Shown piece by piece: positions 1-11,769 of a stretch of 64,000 bases of DNA (within the stretch, counting starts at the first letter, position 1; the number at the start of each line of letters is the position of its first letter). This DNA is from Mytilus galloprovincialis. Lineage: Eukaryota; Mollusca; Bivalvia; Mytilida; Mytilidae. The position numbers and the translations under genes are program-made. The stretch covers positions 13,640,101 through 13,704,100 of the forward strand of contig NC_134845.1 of the NCBI RefSeq assembly GCF_965363235.1, in the 5' to 3' direction. The notes beneath the pieces were generated by a model. That model saw only the letters and a program-made list of their open reading frames with translations, ran no database searches and was not told where the DNA came from.

Positions 1-921
1 TCCGTCCTTTCGTCCGTTCGTCTGTCCCATTCAGGTCAAAGTTTTTGGTCAAGGTAGCTTTTGATGAAGTTGAAGTCCTATCAATTTGAAACTTAGTACA
101 CACTAGAACACACCCGTGATATCGCGGGTCTGTGACTGAATTAAAGTATATAACTATGCCTACGCCTTATTTTAGTATTGGGATTGCCATCTGATAAAGT
201 CATGCCGATTATAAGATGCACAGTGTTCTCTGCTTTCAAAATCTGTCTGTTTGAACCAGTCGAACTGGAACTTATCAATTATTGGTAATATTAATTGAAA
301 ACAAAAGGTCCTGGAATGGAGTATTTTTTAATCAACAGCATTGTCCTATATTTATTAATTTAGTTATAAATAAAGTTGAATTCTTTGATTCGCTGTTTTA
401 TGTCATATGCCCGCTAACAAATTGAAAACTGTACCTATACGCCTTATTTTAAGTCCAGATTTTTAGTACTCGTATTGTCATCTTAGAAAGTCTTACTGCT
501 TAAAATACTACAATAGGGAACAATTTGACAATGATTGAATTTAGTAGTGTCAACCCTGTGACTATGACTCGTGTACATGGCAAAATCCGAAATACACTGT
601 TTGGTGGTGCGCCTGTCAGATGAGAAACGTACCGATAAGTAATAGGTAACAGGTGAATATTAATTATGTGGAAGAGTGCTGTAATTTTTTTAAATCAACA
701 CCATTGTCCTATATTGGATATATAAAATTGAATTCTTTGATTTGTCGTTTTTACCCCATGACGGCTGATAAATTGGACCTCGTCATTTTAGTATTATAGT
801 TGTTCCCTATGATATAATCTTTCTAATTTTAATGCCAAATTAGAGTTTTTACTCCATTTTCACGGTCCACTGAACATAGAAAATGATAGTGCATTCGTGT
901 ACTGGGGACACATTCTTATAT
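1..921 (+). repeat. Dispersed repeat split by a tandemly repeated insertion
   Basis: 1-117 (gtccgttcgtctgtccc, ttttgatgaagttgaagtcc) and about 796-921 (ctttctaattttaatgcc, tgtactggggacacattctt) are neighbouring parts of the repeat seen unbroken in reverse at 57300-57535. The 118-795 stretch between them carries two or more diverged copies of a unit with tacgccttatttta and ttgaattctttgatt landmarks. Confidence 0.55.
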
Positions 922-3041
922 ATCTATACTTCTAAATCTAAAGACCGTTTTTATGTTTATGTTTTATATATAAAGCCTTTATAATAAAGGTATATATACT
1001 TGATAGGGTATACTGAAAATTTCATCCCTTTACATCTAGAATGGTAAAAGTGACGCCAATAACATTCAAACTTGACTTGTGTTTTGTGGTTGCGTATAAG
1101 TTTCATAAAATTTGGTTCAGGCAAACTAAAGTAAGAGAACAGAAATCAATTTTGGGATGTATGGACGTATGTACAAGTAAGGGACGTACATACTTACAGA
1201 AAAAAACAAGGATAAAACTCAATATGGTGGGGGTATAAAAATAGTAGTATGACCTCAGGAATAAAAAAGTTTATATACACTAGATTCATACAATGTTGAT
1301 CTGAGGTGCTTATAACTCTGTAACACATTTTAGTTGCTGCTGCGTAATTGCCTTTGAGGCAATGACATTTGAGATTTTTGTTTTAAGTCATTTATTTAAT
1401 CATTGCCTCTGTGGGGACACATTATTAATTATAGGTCAATCTTAAAAATTCATACTGCCCCAGGAATAAAGTGAGGATAAAAAGTTCTGGATCCGCCACT
1501 GCATTGTTAAGCACTAAGAAAGTCATTTTGCTAGTACATGGACAAATGTTATTAAATCATTTTAATAATTTCTACAGCACTTGTCTTTAGCTTGATCTCG
1601 GTCTTGATACACTGAACTATAATATTCTTAGAAAGTAGTTGATGACTCAGTTGCTTACATTATATGCGGATGCTATGATACTAATGGTCATTAAGACAAT
1701 GTTTTTTCTGTTGTCAGTATGATCCACTTGAACATGCTGAACGAGTGAAGGTCCTTATATCCACATTGGAATGTGAAACAGCTAGTACTTAACGAATTAA
1801 AAGTTTTCAAATGATTTTTGGCATCAAAACTTTCAGATCGATGTCAGATTGACAAAAACAATGCACTTTTCTATTTATTTCTATAAGCCGGTATTTACCT
1901 TTAATCGTCCTTGGCGTGAGACATAAGCCATATAATTATCGATTATTTTATATTCTATCACCTGTGTATTGTTAAAATAAATCAAACCATTATCACTTGT
2001 CAATTATCCGACAATTTTGTCAAATATCAACTTGTTCTCGCATACCGGACTCTTTTGATGCACTCGGGCTTTTACTTATTCAATAATAAACAGTTGTAAA
2101 TATCGTACATAGTAAAAAATAGTGCGGGAAAATGTTCATTCATGAAATATTCATGAATGAAACGCTGTCTCGCGTAGATTTCTTTGATTTTCTCTTCAGC
2201 CAATGGCCGATCCGCAAAGTAGTGTTTGTGAAACTTATTTTCAATATGAACCTAAATTCATCTAAATTTTCGTTGAACATTCATTCCTTTTTTATTCAAG
2301 CTGTAATCTTTTCAAAAGAGTAGCAACTCAAAGTATCCAAGAATCAGAAGTCTTACACTAGTACTACATTATCTTGGAGCAGAACATTGGGATAGTCTGT
2401 CTCACCGGAAGTTGAGGCCGACGCCTAAGGAAAGTAGCAATAGCAAGCTATAGCAAACTTTCCAAAAATTACAAAGGAGGGAACAGTGGGAGGAGATAAT
2501 AAAACGTCTAATTGTTTAAAATCATAAAATTCATACAAGGCAACCCTCTTCAATCTAAAATAGCTAGGTGGTTATTAAAGTCCAAGTTGTTATCTGACAC
2601 AGTATAAAGTTTACAGTAAATCAAATTTGAGAGTTTATCAATAATTATAACACAAAGTCAAATTAATTGAAGTATTTTGCAGTTTTCATATTTTACTAGT
2701 AGTCATTTTGTTTTGTAGCATACTAGTCAATATATCCAAGCAAGCCGATTTTTTTAGTTTTTAGTAAAGAACCATTTAAATGAAGTTTAATCCCTGACTA
2801 TTTTATAATAAGACTTATATACAGTTGAATGCAAATTTGTCTGCCATTACTTAAGACCACTCAGAATTCTTTTTGTTGTACAACTATACACTAAGTTGTT
2901 TACTTTTTTCAACCTTGATGTCTTTTCCATTAAAACGACATATATACATTCATCTACCGGGTTGTACTAGTTAATTTTTCATCTCCAATAAGAATTTTAT
3001 TTTGCAAACCTTGACGAATAAAGCCACAAGAAACAATTCAC
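922..3041. other. GUF1 intron or spacer without recognised features
   Basis: AT-rich sequence left of the last GUF1 exon seen. The short frames (1041-1238, 2132-2323) show no homology I recognise. Further GUF1 exons were looked for on the minus strand and not found, so the gene must continue beyond position 1. Confidence 0.5.
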
Positions 3042-6000
3042 CTGTAATATTTCATGAGGTTCAATATCAAATACATTTTTCATTTGTTTCTGTACTGTCT
3101 CCACATCAGCCCCAGGTAAGTCGATTTTGTTGAGGACAGGTAAAATTGTCAAGTCTGCCTCAAATGCCAAGAAAAAGTTAGCAACAGTCTGAGCTTGTAC
3201 ACCCTATAAATAGAGTACAATTTACATAACATTTCAATATTTCTACTTCATTTAGAACAGTTACTCAAAACAGTTTGATATAATTGAAAGGCACATGCTA
3301 AAATAACTAAAAAAATCTTAAGGAGGCTCGAGGGTATAAAAATTTCAGAAAAAAATTAAACATTTGATTTTCACTACAAATTTAATTTGTTACCTTTTGT
3401 TAGTTGTTACTTTATCATATGGTACAAAAATCATTCAAAACAACCACTTCATGTTGGCCCCAGATGACTTTTAAAATGTATAGATCATTGAAAAAGTTCC
3501 AAATTATCTCCCTTTGGTGGAAAAATGCCATTTTTTGGCTTTAAAATTGAAATATCTTTTTTAACTCATCGGTGACCTATATTTTTTAATATAATTTCCA
3601 TATAAGCTGTACTTAAACTAAATTATTGTAAAATTTGAGCGATTTCTGTTATAAATTTCTTTTTTTATTTCGATATTATCTTTATTTCTCCTATTACTTC
3701 AACAGAAAAAACCCACCTTTACAAAAATGTATGCTTCTTTCGAAGGCAGATTGTGAGCGCAAATGAACGGTGACCCCACTTTTTTATTTTATTTTTCTAT
3801 TAACTATAAGATAAAGTTTATTTATAGAAAAATATAGACAAATCCTATATAAATGATTTAGACCTGCGAACCCCCTTAAATTGATGAGTCAACTTTCCAA
3901 AAACGAAAAAGTAGAATAAAGTTTTTTTACATAGTTATCTTTCTTTAGAAACCGGATTTGTATCTTAAGCTTATCATTTCATTACATTTATATAACAATT
4001 TTATTCAAGTGTTGATTTTAAGGATTTTCCCCAAAAATCATAATACACATGTATAGTGCAAAATAACATAAAAGACCAAAGAAAACATCATGAACATAGT
4101 TACCTATTTAAATAAAAAAAATATATATATTTCCTCTGACAGTGAAAAAACTGATACTGTTACGGTTATGGAAGTTGTCATTTATATATTTTTTCAAGGA
4201 GAAAATTTAATGAAAGAACCATTTGCAATAAAACCTTACCTGGTTAGCGTCAACAAGTAGTATAACACCTTCACATGCCCTTAGTGATCTAGATACTTCA
4301 TAATTAAAATCTACATGTCCCTGGAAAATAATATATAAAGTAAGTAAGTAAGTAAATAGTTTATTAATTGTATATTATGACTACATAAAATTTTTAAAGG
4401 ACATTTTTATTTTTTGGCTGATCTATTATTATCATTATAATACATTTTTTTTTTAATTTATTTTCCTCATTGTTGAAGTATGAATGGTCATGATGGTGAC
4501 CTAACATTTACAAAACTTGATCTCTGGTGGATAGTCGGCAATCATTTCACATCTTCTCCTTCTTATATTAAATGTATAAGCAGCTAATACTAGAATTTGT
4601 TTCCGTTAGACATATTAGATAGTATATGCAATCTGTACTTACTGGTGTGTCCACTAGGTTAAGGAGATATGTCTGTCCTTTATATTCATAAAATAATGAG
4701 GCTGTTTGAGCTTTCACTGTAATTCCTCTTTCCCTCTCTACCTGTAGTTTGTCTAACACCTGTTCATTCTTTGTGTTACTTGATATGGTACCTGTAAATA
4801 TAAACAATTAAAGAACCTTAGTGAGCACGCTCACATACCCCATGTCCCCACATTGTCATTGGAGAAATTAAATAAGTATAAGAAAAAAAATTGTATAAGA
4901 AAAAATATTGAATAATAATTTCCTGTCAATATACATAGTATGTCCTTATTATCTACAAAATGTCATGAAATTCTGTTGTGTGTTTTCAGAGGAGTTGAGA
5001 TGACAAACTGTTGCAGAAGTACATTGAAGCAAATAAGTTCAAAGGGGCATAACTCCTAGAAAAAAAATTGAACCGTAATTTCCTGTCGATATGCACATCT
5101 ACATAGTATGTCCTTATTATCTGAAAAGGTTTCGTGAAATTCTGTTGTGTGGTTTGAGAGGAGTTGCGATGACAAACTGTTGCAGTAGTACATTAAAGTA
5201 AATAAGTTCAAAGGGGCGTAACTCCTAGAAAAAAAATTGAATCACAATTTCCCGTCGATATGCACAACTACATAGTATGTCCTTATTATCTGAAAAGGTT
5301 TCGTGAAATTCTGTTGTGTGGTTTGAGAGGAGTTGCGATGACAAACTGTTGCAGTAGTACATTAAAGTAAATAAGTTCAAAGGGGCGTAACTCCTAGAAA
5401 AAAAATTGAATCGCAATTTCCAGTCGATATGCACAACTACATAGTATGTCCTTATTATCTGAAAAGGTTTCGTGAAATTCTGTTGTGTGGTTTGAGAGGA
5501 GTTGCGATGACAAACTGTTGCAGTAGTACATTAAAGTAAATAAGTTCAAAGGGGCGTAACTCCTAGAAAAAAAATTGAATCACAATTTTCTTGTTGATAT
5601 GCACAACTACATAGTATGTCCTTATTATCTGAAAAGGTTTCGTGAAATTCTGTTGTGTGGTTTGAGAGGAGTTGCGATGACAAACTGTTGCAGTAGTACA
5701 TTAAAGTAAATAAGTTCAAAGGGGCGTTACTCCTAGAAAAAAAATTGAATCGCAATTTCCTGTCGATATGCACAACTACATAGTATGTCCTTATTATCTG
5801 AAAAGGTTTCGTGAAATTCTGTTGTGTGGTTTGAGAGGAGTTGCGATGACATACTGTTGCAGTAGTACATTAAAGTAAATAAGTTCAAAGGGGCGTAACT
5901 CCTAGAAAAAAAATTGAATCGCAATTTCCCGTCGATATGCACAACTACATAGTATATCCTTATTATCTGAAAAGGTTTCGTGAAATTCTGTTGTGTGGTT

Positions 6001-6044
6001 TGAGAGGAGTTGCGATGACAAGAAACAGGACTGACAGACTGACG

Positions 6045-6080
<36 letters not shown>

Positions 6081-7133
6081 TTGTTGCATGGGGTATAATA
6101 AAGGAATGCAAGATGAAAGCTCATAAAATATCAGCTGCTCCAAATAGTATTACAATCACAAAAACAAACTGCTTTTAAAGCGGTCTGCATGTATAATTGA
6201 AAAAAATACAATCAAGAATTTAATGAACCAAAGTTGGTATTGGACAACCAGTGTTTTGTGGTCAATTTTTCCAAATTAATATTCATCAGAATTTTATACG
6301 AGCAATTGAGCAAGAAGCATATCAATTCATTTTTTTTTCAAGCTCTTTAAGTGTGATTTATTTTAATTGTCGTTTAGTTTTCATTTGTAACAACATTTCC
6401 ATTTCTTATGTGTATGTTGTTAGAATTCACTTTAACAACATTCAGTAGTCTATAATTATTATAAACATAATAACTTTGTTAAAGTATTAGGATAAAAATA
6501 AATGAAGATCTATAAACCTAGTATGCCTAATCAATTACTATGACTGACTTGATTTAAACATAAGTAGTATAATGGTTGTCTTTTACCTGTAATTTCCAAT
6601 AGTCTGTCAGCTAGTGTACTTTTACCATGGTCTACATGAGCAATAATACTGAAATTTCTGATAAGATCTGCTGGGAACTGTAGTAAATCTATCTTCTCCT
6701 GTAATTGTATAAACAAGATGATGTGTGATATATCTTATAGTGAATTCGAAAGGGTCATTAATGTATAAAGGAGGGTTCAAGTGATGTTACAGTATGTGAA
6801 AGAAATGTTTATGTAAAAAAAAATAATATTGTGGAAGAACTTAAATATTTCTTTAGATTTTTGCACTTATCATGTAATAATTTTTTTTTCGCAATTGTGT
6901 TTGCTCTCAAATCAGTGTTGCCATAGCTTTGAACATGAACAGTTGTTTATTTTTTCCACATTAAATGCAATGTGTAGCCGGACTTGATTTTAATACTGTA
7001 CATTATTCAAATAGTGCAATAAGCCTTTTAAGTCAAAAACTTCTTAAAAAAAATACAAAATCTTACCAATTTAGTCTGTAGTCCAAGAGAAGTGAAAAGA
7101 TTTCGTGTACTATTACTGTGTGGTGAAATAATT
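3042..7133 (-). CDS. GUF1: GUF1 homologue, mitochondrial LepA/EF4-type translation GTPase (5' part, five exons)
   Basis: GUF1 is the mitochondrial counterpart of bacterial LepA/EF4, a ribosome-bound GTPase of the mitochondrial matrix that supports translation under stress. Minus-strand exons are 7133-7067, 6698-6587, 4791-4643, 4320-4240 and 3203-3042. Each has AG/GT splice borders and the phases join without a break. The joined protein shows the G1 loop (AHVDHGKST), the G2/switch I region ([12 protein letters not shown]), G3 (DTPGHVDF) and G4 (NKID), in the order and spacing of a translational GTPase. The run [20 protein letters not shown] and the PGADVE stretch after NKID are typical of LepA/GUF1 rather than EF-Tu or EF-G. 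The start codon and mitochondrial presequence should lie right of 7133 but were not identified. The remaining C-terminal two thirds lie beyond the left edge. Introns hold a TTAA element (3322-3875) and a 169-bp tandem array (4920-6025). Residues match the family throughout, so this looks functional. Confidence 0.93.
3322..3875. mobile_element. TTAA-flanked TIR element (piggyBac-type MITE candidate)
   Basis: TTAA stands at 3318-3321 and 3876-3879. The inner ends are GGAGGCTCGAGGG and, inverted, GGGGGTTCGCAGG. The 554-bp interior is AT-rich, has no coding capacity, and matches a family I recall from Mytilus. It lies in a GUF1 intron. Confidence 0.7.
4825..6100 (+). mobile_element. Non-autonomous element with a tandem-repeat core and a 3' hairpin (pearl/Helentron-like candidate)
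   Basis: The 169-bp array is flanked on the right by a gacagactgacggacggac tract and then a hairpin: taccctccgcaac, ttt, gttgcatggggta (6066-6096). On the left, cacataccccatg near 4831 mirrors the terminal catggggtat. A tandem-repeat core with a terminal hairpin recalls bivalve pearl-type elements that have been linked to Helentrons. The family assignment is inference, and no protein is encoded. Confidence 0.5.
4920..6025. repeat. 169-bp tandem array, about seven units, in a GUF1 intron
   Basis: The landmark ccttatt falls at 4944, 5112, 5281, 5450, 5620, 5789 and 5958, giving spacings of 168-170 bp. Units contain aattctgttgtgtgg, gaggagttgcgatgaca and gcgtaactcctag. The first two units are more diverged and the central ones nearly identical, as expected from unequal exchange. 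The longer open frames on the minus strand here are by-products of the array; 169 is not divisible by three. Confidence 0.95.
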
Positions 7134-7270
7134 CTGGAAAAAATTAACATTTATCTTATTAAATTATTATAAGGGTTCATTAAACAGGAAACCTCATTAT
7201 TAGCCATGAAATTTGACATCATTGGAATTTTATATGAAATTATAATGAATATTCACTTATCATGCTTCTG

Positions 7271-7314
7271 GCTGGGACTATTATACTTAGTACTATTAGT
7301 ATAATAGTCCCAGC
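7271..7314. repeat. Perfect 17-bp-arm hairpin
   Basis: GCTGGGACTATTATACT (7271-7287) and its exact inverse (7298-7314) flank a 10-base loop. It shares GGGACT and TATACTTAGTA with the hairpin at 11178-11225. Confidence 0.9.
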
Positions 7315-7544
7315 TTATGATCAGAATATCGATCTCTTTATCATGTTTATATTGAAACAAAATTATTTTGTCTTGAAATATATATCATGTATATGTAAAT
7401 ATTGTTTTTTATTAACCTGCTCTATATTCTTGAACATAAATATGGCATTAATATTGTTTGTTTCTCGAAGTTTTACTTTCATTTTGGGAAATGTGTGATT
7501 GGTTTTTTTCTGGGGAAAATCATGTGCAGACAAAGAGACATAAG

Positions 7545-8307
7545 CAGTCAGGGGACTTACTTAAATGAGTGATTTTCTAAATCACTGATTTAAGTAACAT
7601 TATTTCCATAAAGATTGGAAGTAAGAGTTGTCTTTCTTTAATAATCACCTATTTAAGTAGTACAAATTAATTACTAGAAGAAGTGATTTAATTTTACTGT
7701 AGCTTTAAATATAGAATACTAACGATCCAGGGACTAATTATGTTTCTAAACCAACATCTGTGTTGTCTAGTATGACCAGGTCATTTCAGGTGATGAACTT
7801 GTACTGAATGTAGGATAATGACATAAAAATCACTTGTGTATCATACCTCAATTTCCTTCCCAAAAAACACTTATTTAAGAATCATTATTTTAATAACCCC
7901 CACTAATTTCAACACCCCCGAACAGTGAAATTTTTATCGCGAACAGTAGAATTTTATTACATAATCTAAAAGATGAAACCTTGAACTTAACAGGAAAAAT
8001 ACTCCCACTGCTGGGAAAAATCTGTTAAGAAAGTATCAGTTCATTATGTAAAGCCATTATTATAGCATTTTTTCAACTAAAATAGAATTTGCAGATAAAT
8101 GATAGCATCAAAGGCATAAACCTTGCTACATAATTAAAAGAAGCAAAAAGTTTATTTTTTTCAATTTTATTAATGAAAAGATATTATTTAAACCTATGTG
8201 TTTAAAATTCAGGTAAAACTACAAAATCACAATTTGTGACAAAACTTCAAATTTGCTACTCAAATAAGTGATTTAAAAATCACTTATTTCAGTAAGTCCC
8301 CTGACTG
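7545..8307. mobile_element. 763-bp TIR element with 5-bp target duplication ATAAG
   Basis: ATAAG occurs at 7540-7544 and 8308-8312. The ends are CAGTCAGGGGACTTACT and its near-perfect inverse. The terminal repeats continue about 50 bp, and each contains an internal palindrome around AGTGATTT and AAATCACT. No coding frame of note. Confidence 0.85.
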
Positions 8308-8312
8308 ATAAG

Positions 8313-9372
8313 TTGCTTGTCATTTTGTTTTTTTAAATATGATTTGCTCGGCCTGATTGGCCTGCCATTAAGATTGATGATGATTAATGGAATGTAAAAT
8401 AACAAAACAATGGACTTGCGACATGCCGAAATGGGATGTTTTGGAAGTTTGAAATGATTTAAGACATTCAGAAGTCAGGTATGAAATGGCCATTACAATA
8501 TCTGCATTGTTACACATTACTGAAGAATAACAATGTACACACATCTTTAGAATAATCAATATTTTTTTTCCTAGTAGAAAAAACGTATTCTGCACTAGTT
8601 TTGTAAGCTGGTGTACAATGGACCGGTATAAGCGTAGTGACTTCAATGCAGATGTTTCCTATGTGAAAAGTACAACAACCTACAAGTCTAAACGAACCAA
8701 AATGATGACCGATTGTACAACATGTAGACAGACTACCATGCTACAGAAGGATATTCCTAAAAAAGTTGAGTTATTTTCTGCCAAAGAGAATGAACATGAT
8801 GAACAACTGAACATGTACCTTTTCAGTCCCAAAATTCCAAAACTAATCCTTCTTATGCACTTGAAGCGTATAGAGATAAAAATTCAATAATATACTCTGA
8901 AATATGTGAATGAATGTTAAGACATGCCTGGAATTTCTTTTTATGCTAAATATTTTCTGCTCGCATCGTTTGCACATACGACAAGTCGAGGAAAAAGTTG
9001 GAATTCTCCACAAAAACATCATTGTCGATGTAATGTTGATGTTGTTTTTGGAAAGTTATTCAATTCTAAATGAATGTTGCTCATATTTCCGTCAAATATA
9101 TCAAAATAACTTTAATTTGCTTCGTATTCTATTTGACATTTCCAAGGGAGATGGGGGCTGACATCTTTGATTCAAAACGAGGCAGAGAGAAGTACCTAGA
9201 TTGTTCCCTTATTGAACAATCCGAAATATCACGAGATCCACCAAGAATACTTTTAAATAAAAACTCACCTGAAGAACATTTTTTTCATTGTTTCTGACAA
9301 GCAGAAATTTTCATAGTAGGTTAAAGAGCTCACTAGAGCTCATGTTTTGTCTGCTATTATGTATATATGCTA
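8313..9372. other. Spacer between GUF1 and the element cluster
   Basis: Overlapping short plus-strand frames (8618-8890, 8910-9161, 9070-9297) show no known domain. A Cys/His-bearing stretch is too short to call. The region may hold the missing GUF1 first exon or a decayed transposon, but nothing supports either. Confidence 0.4.
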
Positions 9373-10644
9373 CAGTGAATTTGTATAATTAGGGATTATG
9401 TAGAATCATGGTTTTTTTTCAGGGAATATGTAGAATCACTGAAATCATTAGTATATATATAATCCCTGAAAATGACCAGAGATTTTACATAATCAATGAA
9501 CATTTTAATAATTATTCTACATATTTCCTAATATGATTTCAGGGATTATCAATAATTTTAGGATCCTTTGTTTGTTAAAAAATAAATAGTATAGACAAAT
9601 TATCATTTTTTTTATTTCATATTCCTTGCCAGATGAAATAAGTTTACTTTTAAACACAGAGGATAATCTTAAAGATAACCAACACAGGGTTTTGAGATAA
9701 AGCTGGAAGACTTCAAAATTCATAATAATCAACATTCCCTTTATAGCGATAACTAAAATACATGTTTGTTGCTTAAAAGCCGCCATTAAATGGTTATTCA
9801 TGTTCTATTTGTAAATCCACAGAGCTTGTTATTTGTGGTATAGAAGGTTATGGAACACCTGTTTTATGGTTTAAATTGACTTTGTTTTTTTCTTGTTTTT
9901 TTATTTTTGGTCAAATAAACAAAAAGAATTCAAACTGAGAGAACTTAGACATCTATTATATGTCATGATGATAAAACAGGCAGAACTAAGATTGATAAAT
10001 AGAACAAAATTTTAGAGGAAGCAGCTGGCATTTGGTGTAATATTCTCATAGCATTTCCGCAGGTAAAAAAAGAAAAGGGAAACCCAAAAAACATAATCAT
10101 TGGCAATTGTTCACAAAAAGTCTGAAAAAGAATACTATAGTATTGCCTGCATGGCCACAAAACATGGTATTTTGCCCGAACAGGTTCGAGGCTGCTAATT
10201 TCCTTTTTTTTTCGGGATACCTTGAGATGGTTTTACAGAACACTTTATTTTTCGTAGGCGTGTCGAAAAATTTGATTCGATATGTGAAGGAAAAGGTATT
10301 TTTGAATGTGGATATTGTGATAGAAGCAGATGTGAAGCATATTATTTTAATATATTGTGTCTAACATTTTAATATATTGTGCCCAATATTTAACAATTTA
10401 TGTTTATAATGATGTTTGAATTTGATTTAATAGAATACATTATTTGACTTTTATTAATTTTCTTTATAAATAAAACTGTTTCTTCATTTCAGTTATATAA
10501 TCCCTGACGTTTTTTCTAGTGATAATACATAGTCCCTAAAATTTTTAGTGATTATATATAATCCCTAAACTATAGCCAGTGATTCTACATAATCCCTGAA
10601 ATTTTTAGGGATTCTACATACTCACTGATTATACAAATTCACTG
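9373..10644. mobile_element. TIR element with iterated subterminal motifs and TA target site
   Basis: The ends CAGTGAATTTGTATAAT and its inverse are bordered by TA (9371-9372 and 10645-10646). Both ends carry several copies, in both orientations, of a motif like AGGGATTATGTAGAATCAC (9389-9560 and 10495-10640). The 1272-bp element has only short frames with no recognisable transposase. Confidence 0.8.
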
Positions 10645-10667
10645 TAACATATTTATATATGCCGACT

Positions 10668-11596
10668 CCAGGGCCGTAACTACCTATGAGGCAGAGGAGG
10701 CAACTGCCTCCCCTGAATTTTCTACACCAATTTTTTTTTTAAGTATACGTACACGAAGAAATTGAATTTATATTATAAACAACACAAGTTTACACTACAG
10801 TTTTAACAGTGTTATCTTGATACGTGCGTGGTATGTCTGTCATTTTTCTGATTTTTGCTCGAAAGTGAACCGTTTTTTTTTTTTTTTTCGTGTGGCCGTC
10901 CGTCTGTTATTCAGTATTGAGGGGGGTCAGTATTCGTACGAGAACACATATAAAACTTTGCTTTCGATAATTTTGAATAAAAACTTAACTATTCACATTT
11001 CTTTGGGGGCTCAATTAAGCAGAGGAAGTTCCTTTTGTATTGAGAATCTTTTAAGATATCGGAAATTCATTACCGACTGAATCAGCTGTTGGATGGTTTT
11101 TTTTAAGTCGCCCGATCGTACGAGAACATAATTTATGGTCAATGCCTTAGTAGGTAAACACTCCCATTCGTTGTTGAAGGGACTTTCTATACTTAGTATA
11201 TACAAGACTAGTATAGAAAGTCCCTGGTTGTAGTTATATACATGTCTGTTCAGCTTTCAACAATATTGAAATTCAAGATCCTCGATAAAAAAAATTATCT
11301 TGCGTTCTATAATCTTGCTTTAGATGTTTTTTGAACTTACCAGTTTTAAAAAAAAAATATCTCTAAATACAGAAATACAGATAATAATTGTTTGCTTGAA
11401 AATTGCTCCAAAGATCCAGCAAAACTGATCTTTCTTAAAGTAAGGAAATCGAAGGGAAACAGGTCATTTTTAGCCAATGACTGAGGGAAAAAAATCGGCG
11501 GGGGCTGTGCCCCCCAACCCCCTATCTAACGGGGGCCTCAATCGGCGGCCCCCAAACCCTGCCTCCCCTAAATTCGAACCCTAGTTACGGCCCTGG
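10668..11596. mobile_element. TIR element CCAGGGCCGTAACTA with 3-bp duplication ACT
   Basis: ACT stands at 10665-10667 and 11597-11599, and the 15-bp ends CCAGGGCCGTAACTA are exact inverses. The 3-bp target duplication is that of Harbinger-type elements, although the usual TWA target is not matched. The element is non-coding, contains a hairpin at 11178-11225 and a long T run near 10875, and lies 23 bp from the preceding element. Confidence 0.75.
11178..11225. repeat. Perfect 16-bp-arm hairpin
   Basis: AGGGACTTTCTATACT (11178-11193) and its exact inverse (11210-11225) flank a 16-base loop. It lies inside the element at 10668-11596 and resembles the hairpin at 7271. Confidence 0.9.
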
Positions 11597-11769
11597 ACTC
11601 TAAACAAAATTTACTTGCTTACTTACTTCAGATTCATAAGCCAGGAGCTTTCTATAAAAAGTTAGTAAAGAAAGTGCCTGCATAAACGTATAACAAAAAA
11701 ACGATTTCAAAAACGAACAATATTATGTTTGAGTAAATAAAAAATAATAAGATGTTGTAGGATTGAGAC

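Noticed and set aside
5225-6143. Minus-strand open frames with repeated [12 protein letters not shown]-type peptides
   Set aside because: They lie wholly within the 169-bp tandem array; 169 is not a multiple of three, so the frame shifts between units, and the peptide resembles no protein.
8618-9297. Cluster of short plus-strand frames as a gene
   Set aside because: Three overlapping short frames with no homology, codon pattern or splice support.
10107-10364. 85-codon frame inside the 9373-10644 element as a transposase
   Set aside because: Too short and without a DDE or other transposase motif.
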